A stretch of 64,000 nucleotides of DNA from Candidatus Latescibacterota bacterium. GTDB lineage: Bacteria; Latescibacterota; UBA2968. Below are positions 8,376-17,282 of the stretch, one piece after another; position 1 is the stretch's first letter, and every line of letters starts with the position of its first letter. The stretch lies in contig JAJDYX010000026.1 in NCBI GenBank assembly GCA_022824945.1, positions 43,383 through 107,382 of the forward strand, in the 5' to 3' direction. The notes under the pieces are model-generated. The model was not told the origin of the DNA, ran no database searches, and worked only from the letters and a program-made list of their open reading frames with translations. Position numbers and translations under genes: made by a program.

Positions 8376-9857
8376 ATGCCCGAAGGGTACGCCCTTGAAT
8401 CCGGTTCTTACGACGAAATGTGGGACCCAAAAGACGGGGTGCGCGCCCATTGGCATCCCTTTTTTTCTGCAATAGAACGCATGGGCAGCAAAGAACTGGC
8501 ACGCCGCGATCAGGAAGCGCGACTATTGCTGCGCGAAAACGTCGTTACGTATAACTTACACGGCAATCCCGATGGCTTGCACCGCCCCTGGGAACTCGAT
8601 CCTATCCCCCTCCTGCTTCAGGCCAATGACTGGACCCATATTGCGCGAGGGGTGTCTCAACGCGCTGAATTGCTCAACATCGTGCTCAAAGACATCTACG
8701 GTCCCCAAACACTCATCCGAGAAGGCCTTTTACCCTTTGAACTCATCTACAATCACGCCAGTTTTTTGAGATCCTGCAAAGATGTCTTTTTGCCGTCTGA
8801 ACATCAATTGCGCGTCTATGCCGCCAATCTCGCGCGAGGGCCCGATGGACAGATGTGGGTTTTGTACGACCACACACAGGCGCCTTCGGGCCTGGGATAC
8901 GCGCTCGAAAACAGAACCGCGATGTCGCGCATTATGCCCGCCTTGTTTAACGACTGCAATGTGCGGCGTCTGGGCGATTTTTTTCGCACCTTTCAGGCCG
9001 GGCTATCTGAGATAGATCCTCACGATAAAAAAAATCCCCGGATCGTCGTACTGACCCCGGGACCTTTTAACGCCACCTATTTTGAACATGCATATCTCTC
9101 GGCCTATCTGGGTTATACCCTTGTGCAAGGCGATGACCTCACCGTGCGCGATGGGCGCGTGTGGCTCAAATCCATCAATGGTCTGCATCCCGTCGATATC
9201 ATTTTGCGCCACATCAATGACGATTTTTGCGACCCATTGGAACTCAACGAAGAATCGCAACTCGGCGTTGCCGGGCTGCTCAATGCCGCGCGAAATGGGC
9301 ACATTGCCATTGCCAATCCCCTGGGCAGCAGCGTACTCGAAAACCCGGGCTTGATGCCTTTTTTGCCCGGCATTGCGCGACACTTACTGGACGAAGACCT
9401 CATACTCCCCTCGGTAGCCACCTGGTGGTGTGGGCAAGCGCGAGAAATGAACTACGTACTCGACCATCTCGACAGTCTGGTTCTCTGTCCAATTGATCAG
9501 CAATCCGTTATCCCCCGCGTTTTCGGTGCCTTGCTCAGCCGCGCCGAGCGCGAAGTCTGGCGCGATCGCATCAGAGCAAATCCCACACGTTACGCAGGCA
9601 TGGAACGCGTCAGCTTTGCAACAGCGCCTTCCCTGATCAACGGCCATCTCGAATCTCGCTATACCACCCTCACAACCTTTACCGTCTCCCACCAAAATAC
9701 TTATGAAGTAATGCCCGGAGGCCTCACGCGCAGATCGTCCGAGTTTGTCGGCCCTACGCATACGTTTGTACACAGCAAGGACACCTGGGTAATTGACGAC
9801 CACCATGCGCGCAATACAAGACAACTGGCACCCACACACCGAAACTTTGGCGTATGA
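8376..9857 (+). CDS. Second circularly permuted ATP-grasp homologue, probably catalytically inactive
   Basis: A 493-residue paralogue of the first protein of the operon, the same length and alignable throughout. The ATP-binding lysine and Gly-rich loop of the first copy are replaced: C371 with the segment CPIDQQSVIPRVFGALLS stands where the first copy has K371 and [12 protein letters not shown]. The EDN metal-site region reads [13 protein letters not shown] reads YTTLTTFTV, and the terminal [10 protein letters not shown] reads FVHSKDTWVI. The scaffold motifs PSGLGYALENR and MPGGLTR remain. It resembles the half that other bacteria fuse to alpha-E. It may be a regulatory or scaffolding partner, or it may bind nucleotide in a changed way. 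The stop overlaps the next ATG. Confidence 0.85.
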   Translation: MPEGYALESGSYDEMWDPKDGVRAHWHPFFSAIERMGSKELARRDQEARLLLRENVVTYNLHGNPDGLHRPWELDPIPLLLQANDWTHIARGVSQRAELLNIVLKDIYGPQTLIREGLLPFELIYNHASFLRSCKDVFLPSEHQLRVYAANLARGPDGQMWVLYDHTQAPSGLGYALENRTAMSRIMPALFNDCNVRRLGDFFRTFQAGLSEIDPHDKKNPRIVVLTPGPFNATYFEHAYLSAYLGYTLVQGDDLTVRDGRVWLKSINGLHPVDIILRHINDDFCDPLELNEESQLGVAGLLNAARNGHIAIANPLGSSVLENPGLMPFLPGIARHLLDEDLILPSVATWWCGQAREMNYVLDHLDSLVLCPIDQQSVIPRVFGALLSRAEREVWRDRIRANPTRYAGMERVSFATAPSLINGHLESRYTTLTTFTVSHQNTYEVMPGGLTRRSSEFVGPTHTFVHSKDTWVIDDHHARNTRQLAPTHRNFGV

Positions 9858-10741
9858 ATTATCGCATCACACACCAGACCCACTACGAATATGCAGAGAC
9901 CGTGAGCCTGTGCCACAATCAAGCCCGATTGAGCCCGCGTAGTTTTTTCAATCAGACATGCTTGAATAGCCACATCACCATTGATCCACAGCCAGCATCC
10001 TTTCGCGAGCGAAAAGATTTTTTTGGCAATCGCGCCGCCTATTTCTCCATCGAACAACCCCACAATATCCTCTCAGTCACAGCCGAAAGCGATGTGCATA
10101 TCGCATCGCAAACCCAATTGACCAGCGATATGCCCTGGGAAACCGTGCATCACATCCTCAAAACCACAACCGATCCCAATCTTCTATCAGTGCGTCAATT
10201 TGTACTCGATTCTCCCAAAGTCTCTACCGCCCCCGAATTGACAAAATATGCAGAACCATCATTTTCAAAAGACCGTCCTATTGTGGAAGCAGTTAGCGAC
10301 CTCACCCAGCGCATCCACAACGACTTTGAATACGTACCTGGGTTCACCACCATAAGCACGCCATTATCCGATGTATTCAAACATCGCAAAGGCGTGTGTC
10401 AAGACTTTGCCCACCTGGCCATCGGCTGCCTCCGCGCAATGGGTCTGGCCGCGCGCTATATCAGCGGCTACCTCGAGACCCTGTCCTCTTCCGACAAAGA
10501 GCACCTGATTGGCGCGGATGCTTCCCACGCATGGTTCTCTGTGTACCTGCCCAATCACGGCTGGATCGACTTTGACCCAACCAACAACCTCATCCCCCCT
10601 GACCGGCACGTCACCTTAGCATGGGGCCGCGACTTTGCCGACGTCACCCCTCTCAAAGGCGTGGTCATAGGCGGTGGTCAACACGCGCTCACCGTATCGG
10701 TCACCGTAGAACCGATAGAGGGGAAATTTGTGCCTGATTAA
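9854..10741 (+). CDS. Transglutaminase-like cysteine peptidase/amidase
   Basis: A 295-residue protein with an N-terminal beta-rich region (MNYRITHQTHYEYAE) and a transglutaminase-like catalytic core. The triad appears complete: Cys182 in KGVCQDFAH, His225 in ASHAWFSVYLP and Asp241 in GWIDFDPTNN. No signal peptide is present, so it is probably cytoplasmic. Proteins of this COG1305 type accompany COG2308 ATP-grasp and alpha-E genes, where they are thought to hydrolyse or transfer the amide bond the ligase forms. Its ATG overlaps the stop of the second ATP-grasp gene, which suggests translational coupling. The proteasome-like (Anbu) peptidase often found in such clusters is absent here. Confidence 0.9.
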   Translation: MNYRITHQTHYEYAETVSLCHNQARLSPRSFFNQTCLNSHITIDPQPASFRERKDFFGNRAAYFSIEQPHNILSVTAESDVHIASQTQLTSDMPWETVHHILKTTTDPNLLSVRQFVLDSPKVSTAPELTKYAEPSFSKDRPIVEAVSDLTQRIHNDFEYVPGFTTISTPLSDVFKHRKGVCQDFAHLAIGCLRAMGLAARYISGYLETLSSSDKEHLIGADASHAWFSVYLPNHGWIDFDPTNNLIPPDRHVTLAWGRDFADVTPLKGVVIGGGQHALTVSVTVEPIEGKFVPD

Positions 10742-10773
10742 ATGAAGTGAACCAAAAAACTAATCTCACCGGA

Positions 10774-10802
10774 TTGACCAAGTGTGGTAATTACAGTATA
10801 TT
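10774..10802 (+). promoter_or_regulatory. Predicted promoter with palindromic spacer, antitoxin gene
   Basis: TTGACC (10774-10779) and TATATT (10797-10802) are 17 bases apart. The spacer holds the 8-bp palindrome GTAATTAC (10787-10794), a plausible operator for the antitoxin encoded 38 bases downstream, since Phd/YefM proteins bind palindromes in their own promoters. The operator role is an inference. Confidence 0.55.
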
Positions 10803-10839
10803 TTACGCAAACAGACTCTTCAGATTGAGGCGGTTATCG

Positions 10840-11097
10840 ATGAATGCCATCACTGTAAATGAAGCAAAAAATGACCTGAGTCGCGTTATTGAGCGCGTTA
10901 CAGCCGATGCTGAACCAATGATTATTTGTGGAGAGGGAAGTCAGAAAGCCGTCCTCCTATCTCTGGAAGAATTTAATTCCTGGCAGGAAACACTGTACCT
11001 GCTTTCAAACCCTGCCAATGCAGATCATTTGCGCCAATCAATTGCTGAAGTTAGAGAGAAAAAAATTGTATTTATGCCTCTACAACCGCCTTCATAA
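10840..11097 (+). CDS. Orphan YefM/Phd-family antitoxin
   Basis: An 85-residue protein with the Phd/YefM fold signature: MNAITVNEAKNDLSRVIERV at the N-terminus, then VLLSLEEFNSWQETLYLLSNPANADHL, which closely follows YefM (SLEEFESLQETLYLLRSPAN). YefM binds its own promoter and neutralises the RNase toxin YoeB through its C-terminal tail. No toxin gene follows: the next gene is on the other strand, and the last 26 bases of this gene overlap the 3' end of that gene antiparallel. The C-terminal residues after REKK are therefore probably non-ancestral. The ATG at 10840 follows GAGG (10827-10830). It may be a decayed toxin-antitoxin remnant or an antitoxin kept for regulation. Confidence 0.85.
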   Translation: MNAITVNEAKNDLSRVIERVTADAEPMIICGEGSQKAVLLSLEEFNSWQETLYLLSNPANADHLRQSIAEVREKKIVFMPLQPPS

Positions 11098-12184
11098 CCG
11101 TCACCTTCTCCAGCCTTTCGGGAACTGGATCAAACCCAACGCCTGGTGTTTCATCCAGCACCACATAGCAATTCTCATCCTGCTCAATCCATCGGTCTGT
11201 AATATCTTCAACATAGAACTTGCGCGACGGAAACACATCTGCCGGATAGTTAAATCCCGGTAACGTACCCAGCGCCGCACAAATCCCGGCACCAACACCA
11301 CTCTCTAACATCCCGCCCACCCACGCATCCACCCCCGCATCGCGCGCCATATCGTGAATTTTCACGGCATTTAACAAGCCTCCCACACGACCGGGTTTCA
11401 CATTGATCACACGACACGCGCCAATTTTCAGAGCGAGTTCAAAATCCCGCGGGCGTTTGACCGACTCATCCAAACACACAGGCGTTTCAATTTGGCTTTG
11501 CAACTCCGCGTGCTCAATCAGATCCAGATGATCTAAGGGCTGTTCAATCATCGCCAAATTGAACTGATCAAATGCCTTGAGCGTATCAAAATCAGCATTC
11601 AAATCATATCCTGAATTGCAATCCACATGAATCACGGGATCGGGAAAAGCCGAGCGCACGGCCTTGAGCATCTCGATATCCCATCCGTGTCGTACCTTCA
11701 ACTTTATCCGCGGATATCCCATATCCACAGCCCCCTGAATCAGCGACAGGAGTTCATCAATCGTATCCTGCACACCAAAATCAGCACCGCATGCCACCGC
11801 AGGATCAGTCGCGCCCAGCGACTGCCAGAGCGGTATGCCCTTCAACTTGCTATCCAATGCCCACCACGCGGTCTCCACAGCCGCTTTGGCAAAAGGATTG
11901 CCCTTAAATACCGCAATCCGCGCCATCAGTTCCGCCGCCGTCTCTATCTGCTCTCCCACCAGATGCGGCAAAAAAAATTCCCGCGCCGTTTCGTAAACAG
12001 ATCGGGCCGATTCGGGCGAATAGGTCGGCGCGTAAAACGGCGTAGCCTCACCCCAGGCAGCGGTCCCTCCACTCGAGAGTTTAACCATCACCGAATGAAT
12101 CGTCGCATCCTCACCATAAGCTGTGCGCCACGGCGAAATCAGCGGCAACTCGACATATCGAATTTCTGCGGCATCAATTTTCAC
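11072..12184 (-). CDS. Enolase-superfamily enzyme, o-succinylbenzoate synthase / N-acylamino acid racemase type
   Basis: A 370-residue enolase-superfamily protein. Every expected catalytic residue sits at the position known for the NSAR/OSBS group: K161 and K163 (KLK), D188 in VDCN, E214 in MIEQPL, D239 in CLDES and K263 in NVKPGRVGGL. Such enzymes dehydrate SHCHC to o-succinylbenzoate in menaquinone synthesis, racemise N-acylamino acids, or do both. No other men gene is in the window, so the in vivo reaction stays open between these. It lies upstream of nothing obvious on its strand; the small membrane-protein gene ahead of it ends 12 bases before its start. Its 3' end overlaps the antitoxin gene antiparallel. 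Confidence 0.88.
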   Translation of the reverse strand: MKIDAAEIRYVELPLISPWRTAYGEDATIHSVMVKLSSGGTAAWGEATPFYAPTYSPESARSVYETAREFFLPHLVGEQIETAAELMARIAVFKGNPFAKAAVETAWWALDSKLKGIPLWQSLGATDPAVACGADFGVQDTIDELLSLIQGAVDMGYPRIKLKVRHGWDIEMLKAVRSAFPDPVIHVDCNSGYDLNADFDTLKAFDQFNLAMIEQPLDHLDLIEHAELQSQIETPVCLDESVKRPRDFELALKIGACRVINVKPGRVGGLLNAVKIHDMARDAGVDAWVGGMLESGVGAGICAALGTLPGFNYPADVFPSRKFYVEDITDRWIEQDENCYVVLDETPGVGFDPVPERLEKVTVMKAVVEA

Positions 12185-12196
12185 CTGAAAATCCTC

Positions 12197-12400
12197 TTAA
12201 TCTCCAGGTCTCCAACGGGCCGCGTTCAAAACCGACCACAGATGGATCACCCAGCCCATCCAGATAAGCCACAGGATGGCTGCCAGGAAAAATTGGAAAA
12301 GGGCAATTAGCAAACGTCCCTGAAGCAACTGCCCCAAACCTGGAATAAAAAAACTACACAAAGCTGCCAGAACATTGCCGCCTGAACCTTGTCCAGCCAT
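12197..12400 (-). CDS. Small two-helix membrane protein
   Basis: A 67-residue protein with a glycine-rich N-terminus (MAGQGSGGNV) and two hydrophobic segments, about residues 14-27 and 32-51, with the motif FFIPGLGQLLQGR between them. The pattern resembles short TM2-like or YqaE-like membrane proteins of unknown role. The ATG at 12400 has AAGGGGGG 7 bases upstream; a longer frame to 12436 lacks a ribosome-binding site. It is 12 bases upstream of the enolase gene on the same strand and may be co-transcribed with it. Function is unknown. Confidence 0.7.
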   Translation of the reverse strand: MAGQGSGGNVLAALCSFFIPGLGQLLQGRLLIALFQFFLAAILWLIWMGWVIHLWSVLNAARWRPGD

Positions 12401-12443
12401 ATTATTTCCCCCCTTCCATTCCTGGTCCCAATTCATTCAGAAT

Positions 12444-12498
12444 TAAAAAAAGAGGTTCCAGATACCCATCTGTCTGTATCGGGCATGCCTGGAACCTC
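12444..12498 (-). terminator. Intrinsic terminator after the FAD oxidoreductase gene
   Basis: Perfect 10-bp arms GAGGTTCCAG (12452-12461) and CTGGAACCTC (12489-12498) flank a 27-base loop. On the minus strand the stem is followed by seven T (complement of 12444-12450). It ends the transcript of the gene stopping at 12519 and separates it from the small membrane-protein gene. Confidence 0.75.
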
Positions 12499-12518
12499 CC
12501 GGAGAAATTTATTCCAAC

Positions 12519-13064
12519 TTATTCAACCACATCAAAATCATGGAAATCTTCACCAGCTTCAAGCGATAGAATTTCCAGCGCAGTTGCGGCGCCTTGCCCG
12601 GCGGAAATAATCGCCTGCGTGCGGATGAGACGCGTATTCCAACCCACTGCAAAAAGCCCCTCAACGGAGGTGCGACCATCGCCATCGGCAACAATACCTT
12701 TGTTCTCCTTAGCCAAACTCAGATCCTCGGCCAATTTGGTATTTGTGCCAGTGGCTAAAATGAGATACTTACCCTCTCTTCGGCCTCCATCCGCCGTTGT
12801 AACCGCAAAACCGCCATCGGTCTTTTCGGCATCGGTCACTTCTACATCCTCAATTGTACCGCCCAAATTCTGGACCTGTACGCGCCCTACCCGCTGAAAC
12901 TCACTCCCCGTCATCTCGGGAATACCCAGATAATTGTAAAGCATTGCCTTGTGCATCGGCGTCCCATCTTGCCCAAACACCGTCACATCTTGACCATTCT
13001 TCGCCAAAAACAACGCGGCACTCAATCCCGCAGGCCCATCGCCTATAATCAAAACATCTGCCAT
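12519..13064 (-). CDS. Short FAD-dependent oxidoreductase, thioredoxin reductase-like
   Basis: A 181-residue protein matching the FAD-binding half of the thioredoxin reductase family: the dinucleotide-binding GDGPAGLSAA at residues 8-17, YLILATGTN in the middle, and the C-terminal GLFAVGWNTRLIRTQAIISAGQGAATALEI that contacts FAD. It is about 180 residues against about 310 for TrxB, lacks the NADPH-binding domain and has no CxxC motif, so it cannot reduce thioredoxin in the usual way. Similar short forms occur in archaea and bacteria and their partner is unknown. The ATG at 13064 follows AAAGGA by 6 bases; an upstream ATG overlaps that site. It lies 62 bases downstream of the DUF255 gene. Confidence 0.82.
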   Translation of the reverse strand: MADVLIIGDGPAGLSAALFLAKNGQDVTVFGQDGTPMHKAMLYNYLGIPEMTGSEFQRVGRVQVQNLGGTIEDVEVTDAEKTDGGFAVTTADGGRREGKYLILATGTNTKLAEDLSLAKENKGIVADGDGRTSVEGLFAVGWNTRLIRTQAIISAGQGAATALEILSLEAGEDFHDFDVVE

Positions 13065-13126
13065 GACATATCCTTTCATTTAGCTGTTAGATTTTTGACA
13101 CCTCTATCAAATTAGCATCCCAAACT

Positions 13127-15151
13127 TTATTCATCCAGTAATTTTTCCAGTGCCTCGGCATCTGTAACGGGTTCTGAGCAGACAAAATTGCGACAGACAT
13201 AAGCCGTAGCGCGTCCATCGATCATACCGCGATTTTTCAGAAGTGGAATAGCGTCAGACACGGAATCACTTCCCCCACATAAAACCACATAGGGTCGCCA
13301 TGTTTTATTCACCACATTGAGCAGTGCAACCGTATCCGCACTGTCTCGATCACCCAAAATAGCAACCTCCACAACCCCTTGCAAATAGAGATCCAGAGCG
13401 CAAATCATATTGCCAAAACCCGAAGGCACCTCTCGAATATGTCTGCCAAAAAGATGCAAAATACGGGTGGCCATATCCCGCCAATCTTCGCGCTCCAGCA
13501 GCGTCCCCAATCGCAGCAGTGCCATCGCCCCCATCGAATTGCCAGACGGCAGAGCATTGTCGAAGGGATTTTTTGAACGCACAATCAGCTCCTCGTGATC
13601 TCTCCCCGTATAAAAAAACCCGCCATCTTCATCATCCCAGAACTGATCGATCATCACCTCCATAAAATCGCGAGCAGCAATGATATAAGAAGGCTCAAAA
13701 CTCGCCTCGTACAGATCGATTAACCCAACGATCAAACAGGCATAATCATCCTGATAGGCATTGAAACGCGCGCGACCATCTTTATATGTATGTAACAACA
13801 ATCCGCGATCCGTACACATATTCTCCAGGATAAATTGAGCCGCATCTGACGCACTCTCCAGGTAAACGGGATCGCCAAACGCCCGATACGCCCGCGCAAA
13901 AGCCGAAATCATCATCCCATTCCAACTCACCTGAATTTTTTCATCGCGCCCGGGTTTCACGCGCTCTTCTCGCGCCTTGAACAATATTGCACACCTGCGT
14001 GCCATTGCGTCTTCATCCACCTCATAAACCCGAGGAATATTCAGAATATTTTTGCCCTCAAAATTGCCTCGCTCCGTCACATCGAAATACCGACAAAACG
14101 CCGCACCATCTTCTTCGCCCAATAAATCCATCACCTCCTGCGGCGTCCACACAAAAAACTTGCCCTCTTCCCCCTCGCTATCGGCATCTTGCGTAGAATA
14201 AAAACCACCTTCTGGCGCAGTCATTTCTCGGCGCGTATAATCCAGAATTGACCTGACAATACGCACAAAAAGCGGTCGCTTAGCCACCTGATGAGCCTGC
14301 GTATAAAGCTGTGCGAGCAGTGCATTGTCATACAACATCTTTTCAAAATGGGGCACGAGCCAGTAGCGATCCACAGAATAGCGGTGAAATCCCCCGCCGA
14401 GCTGATCGTAAATACCCCCCCGCGCCATTTTTTCCAGCGTCAATGCCACCATCGCGCGTCCCTCTATGTCCCCGGTACGCAAATAGGTTCGCAAACACAC
14501 GTCGAGATTCATCGAATTGGGGAACTTGGGCTGTGTGCCAAACCCGCCATGTTGAAAATCAAAATTCGATCTGATCTTTTGAAATGCACCTTCAAAATCC
14601 GCCTCAGTCAGGCCATCTGCCAACGCGTCAATACGCGCCATCGCCCGCAAGTGCTCGTGCAATCGACTCGCCACATCTGCGACATTTTCACCTTTTTCCC
14701 GATAATGCCTGGCAACGGATTCCAGAACCTGGGGAAAGCCCGGTATATTGTGCCTGCTCTCGGGCGGAAAATACGTGCCCCCATAAAACGGAACGCCCTG
14801 CGGCGTCAAAAACACACTCATAGGCCACCCACCGGAACCCGTCATAACCTGTACCGCATTCATATAAATTTCATCGACATCGGGGCGTTCTTCCCGATCG
14901 ACCTTCACATTGACAAAATGCGCGTTCATAATCTGCGCAATATCCTCATTTTCAAAACACTCATGCTCCATCACATGGCACCAGTGACAGGCCGCATATC
15001 CCACACTTAAAAAAATGGGCTTGTCTTCAGCCTGAGCCTTTTCAAACGCCTCTTCGCCCCACGGAAACCACGCAACGGGATTGTGTGCATGTTGCAATAA
15101 ATACGGGCTGGTTTCGTGGATCAATCTATTGGTATCTCTTTTGTCGGTCAT
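13127..15151 (-). CDS. DUF255 thioredoxin-domain protein (YyaL/SPATA20-like)
   Basis: A 674-residue protein of the DUF255/YyaL family. The N-terminal thioredoxin-like domain starts with the diagnostic [19 protein letters not shown] and carries C55-x-x-C58 in AACHWCHVM. Residues from about 190 on form an (alpha/alpha)6-barrel like those of glycoside hydrolases and N-acylglucosamine epimerases, with [29 protein letters not shown] motifs (split here for length). The function is unknown in bacteria; redox-linked carbohydrate metabolism has been suggested. No signal peptide is seen. It starts at ATG 15151 with GAGG in front and follows the metallophosphoesterase gene by 7 bases, so the two probably share a transcript. 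Confidence 0.9.
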   Translation of the reverse strand: MTDKRDTNRLIHETSPYLLQHAHNPVAWFPWGEEAFEKAQAEDKPIFLSVGYAACHWCHVMEHECFENEDIAQIMNAHFVNVKVDREERPDVDEIYMNAVQVMTGSGGWPMSVFLTPQGVPFYGGTYFPPESRHNIPGFPQVLESVARHYREKGENVADVASRLHEHLRAMARIDALADGLTEADFEGAFQKIRSNFDFQHGGFGTQPKFPNSMNLDVCLRTYLRTGDIEGRAMVALTLEKMARGGIYDQLGGGFHRYSVDRYWLVPHFEKMLYDNALLAQLYTQAHQVAKRPLFVRIVRSILDYTRREMTAPEGGFYSTQDADSEGEEGKFFVWTPQEVMDLLGEEDGAAFCRYFDVTERGNFEGKNILNIPRVYEVDEDAMARRCAILFKAREERVKPGRDEKIQVSWNGMMISAFARAYRAFGDPVYLESASDAAQFILENMCTDRGLLLHTYKDGRARFNAYQDDYACLIVGLIDLYEASFEPSYIIAARDFMEVMIDQFWDDEDGGFFYTGRDHEELIVRSKNPFDNALPSGNSMGAMALLRLGTLLEREDWRDMATRILHLFGRHIREVPSGFGNMICALDLYLQGVVEVAILGDRDSADTVALLNVVNKTWRPYVVLCGGSDSVSDAIPLLKNRGMIDGRATAYVCRNFVCSEPVTDAEALEKLLDE

Positions 15152-15158
15152 CTCATCC

Positions 15159-16514
15159 TCACCTGAAAGCCAACACTGTCCTCAACGATCGTCCCGGTTT
15201 CATCTTTTGCAACGTCTCATATTCATACCCCTCCCACCGGTTAGACCACGTATAAATATCATCAAAAACCTGCGACCGCACATAACGACCACCGGGCAAT
15301 ACCACTTCGAGAACCAGATTGCCAAGAGTCATCTCGCTACCCTCGGCTGGTTCAATACGCACCTTATTTTCTATCTGCAAACAAGCAAGCGCATTGGGGG
15401 GTAAAAACAGGCGACTGGGCGTAAAATTATCTGCACGCGGCAAAAGGCCAATCTCATTCCCATTGAGAAATACGCGCGCATCTCCCATACTATCCCAGGC
15501 ACAAAAGCGGAGCATCCCCTGGCGAATACGCCACAAATTTGCTTCGATGAGTTGGGCAGGGGGCGCGGGATCCATTGCCCAAAAAGTCTGAATATCGCCA
15601 GGGCGAAACCAACGCACCATGGCTTCTGCCCCGCGGTTAATATGATGCCATTCCACACGCGCCTGACCCTGTGCAACATATCCCATAAACCATCCTGGAG
15701 CCGTATTTTCAATATATCCGGGCCAAACAGCCATGAGATCTTCGGGTGTAGGCAACAGGGCTTGAACGTAGTTGAGCGGAAGCGGCGGCGCATCAGCCAA
15801 TCCAACCAGAGCACCCATACACTGCAACACTGGCAAATGAGGCGTGCGGTGCAACACAATACTTTGATTGTGTGAATGCCCACAAAAATAAGCATCAATC
15901 GCGTGCCGAGATAGAAGATTGACCATATCCTTCTGAAAATCGCGATTATAAAAAAAAGCGCGTGCTACCGGCCATATAGGATGATGCCCCAACAAAAAGG
16001 ACGGTGCATAAGCATTTTCCTCCAACACGGCATCGAGCCACTGACATTGCTCAGTATTCCAAAACGGCGTATCCAGAACAATAAACTGGCAACCATCCAC
16101 CTCAAATGAAAAATAATACGCCCTGGGTGCCTCACCTAAAAACTGTGCAACACGCGGCCCCACAACCTCATCAAAAGCCGAAGTGCCATCGTGATTACCG
16201 CGAGCGACGATCAGGGGAATATCGCATGTGGCAAAAAAATCCAGCGCAGCCTTGAGATTCTCGCGGTGGCGTTCTGGATCCAGCGGGGGTTCGACCACAT
16301 CGCCAGTCAAAACTATAAAATCCGGTTTGAGGCCGCGCAATGCATCCATCATTGGCGCGAGCGAATAGGTCACATTTTCCACATACCCCTCAGTGCTGAG
16401 CGGCCTTGTCGCGTCAAATGCCTGCCCAATAAAATCTCGCGTCACAAAATGCGTATCGCTCACAACAGCAAATGAAAAAGGCCGCTTGAGATGTTTAATA
16501 GACTCAGGTATCAC
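15159..16514 (-). CDS. Calcineurin-like metallophosphoesterase
   Basis: A 451-residue protein with the full set of metallophosphoesterase motifs: SDTH at residues 19-22, then [17 protein letters not shown] and GHSHNQ, which bind two metal ions. The substrate could be a phosphodiester or nucleotide; this is not determined by the sequence. The C-terminal 180 residues form a beta-rich extra domain without an obvious family. A GTG at 16514 with GGGAGG five bases upstream is chosen as the start; a longer frame begins at a TTG at 16577 but overlaps that site and the terminator upstream. No signal peptide is visible from either start. Confidence 0.85.
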   Translation of the reverse strand: MIPESIKHLKRPFSFAVVSDTHFVTRDFIGQAFDATRPLSTEGYVENVTYSLAPMMDALRGLKPDFIVLTGDVVEPPLDPERHRENLKAALDFFATCDIPLIVARGNHDGTSAFDEVVGPRVAQFLGEAPRAYYFSFEVDGCQFIVLDTPFWNTEQCQWLDAVLEENAYAPSFLLGHHPIWPVARAFFYNRDFQKDMVNLLSRHAIDAYFCGHSHNQSIVLHRTPHLPVLQCMGALVGLADAPPLPLNYVQALLPTPEDLMAVWPGYIENTAPGWFMGYVAQGQARVEWHHINRGAEAMVRWFRPGDIQTFWAMDPAPPAQLIEANLWRIRQGMLRFCAWDSMGDARVFLNGNEIGLLPRADNFTPSRLFLPPNALACLQIENKVRIEPAEGSEMTLGNLVLEVVLPGGRYVRSQVFDDIYTWSNRWEGYEYETLQKMKPGRSLRTVLAFR

Positions 16515-16575
16515 AAAATCCTCCCATTGCAATGTGAGATAATGTAACCCATTTTTTTGCGATAAACAAGCGCCC

Positions 16576-16614
16576 AAAAAACAAACGCGGGCTTCTGCAG
16601 AGAAACCCGCGTTT
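16576..16614 (-). terminator. Intrinsic terminator after the Gly-rich protein gene
   Basis: Arms AAACGCGGG (16583-16591) and CCCGCGTTT (16606-16614) enclose a 14-base loop. On the minus strand the stem runs into TTTGTTTTTT. It terminates the gene stopping at 16653. Confidence 0.72.
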
Positions 16615-16652
16615 TAACATCTTCAACATTGAACAGGCAGAGGACCTCTGAT

Positions 16653-17174
16653 CTACTCACCACCACCACCACCGCCGCCACCACCACCGCCACCACCGCG
16701 GCCACCGCGGCCACCACCCTGACCACCTTGCCCGCCGCGTTGCCCACGCTGCCCGCGCTGCCCCATCCGCTGCATATATTCTTGAAATACCTTTGTCTGA
16801 TTCTCATTGAGAATCGCAGTCAGGCCCTGTGTCATTTCCATTCGCAGTGCGCGTACTTTCTGCATGGCCGCCTGCTGATCGTTACTACCGCGCAGGCTTC
16901 TCTGCAACTCCTGCCGCTTTGTGTAAATCCCCTTAAGTGACGCGCGCACCTTGACGAGTTGCGCATCGCTCAGAGCCACATTCTCGTTAAACGACAGATA
17001 AGACAGCATCTGTTCAACCGGTAAAAACCGCTGCACCTGAACGCCTCCGCGTTGCCCTTGACCGCGTTGCCCTTGACCGCCCCTTTGAGGCTGTTGAGGC
17101 TGTGCCCACACATCGCAGGACGCGGCCATAAGCATCGCCACTGCCAAAAAACCGAAGAGTCGAAACCTCTGCAT
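16653..17174 (-). CDS. Secreted Spy/CpxP-like protein with poly-glycine tail
   Basis: A 173-residue exported protein. A signal peptide (MQRFRLFGFLAVAMLMAAS) precedes either a signal peptidase I site at VWA-QPQ or a weak lipobox ending in Cys20. A Gln/Gly/Arg-rich linker leads to a helical core (about 50-135) with VALSDAQLVKVRASLKGIY and TAILNENQTKVFQEYMQR, the pattern of Spy/CpxP-type or LTXXQ periplasmic proteins that bind unfolded protein or metal. The last about 35 residues are GQRGQRGGQGG repeats ending in an unbroken run of 13 Gly and a Glu. AAAGGAG lies 6 bases before the ATG. Function is unknown; a metal- or stress-related periplasmic role is the nearest family guess. Confidence 0.75.
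   Translation of the reverse strand: MQRFRLFGFLAVAMLMAASCDVWAQPQQPQRGGQGQRGQGQRGGVQVQRFLPVEQMLSYLSFNENVALSDAQLVKVRASLKGIYTKRQELQRSLRGSNDQQAAMQKVRALRMEMTQGLTAILNENQTKVFQEYMQRMGQRGQRGQRGGQGGQGGGRGGRGGGGGGGGGGGGGE
16654..16745. repeat. Low-complexity CCACC/CCGCC triplet repeat encoding the Gly tail
   Basis: The plus strand reads as imperfect CCA/CCG triplets that encode Gly on the minus strand, followed by CCGCGGCCA units encoding the Gly/Arg repeats. Gain or loss of triplets would change tail length without a frameshift. Confidence 0.75.
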
Positions 17175-17282
17175 AATCTACTCCTTTGAAAAGGTTGTAA
17201 AAATACCTATAAAAATCCGGGCATATATCGCAACAAATTAGACGACACATGCCCGGATAAAAGTTCCACCCATCATTTCATC

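Noticed and set aside
14291..15010. A plus-strand open frame of 239 codons opposite the DUF255 gene
   Set aside because: It is antisense to conserved CHWCH and barrel motifs and has no start signal.
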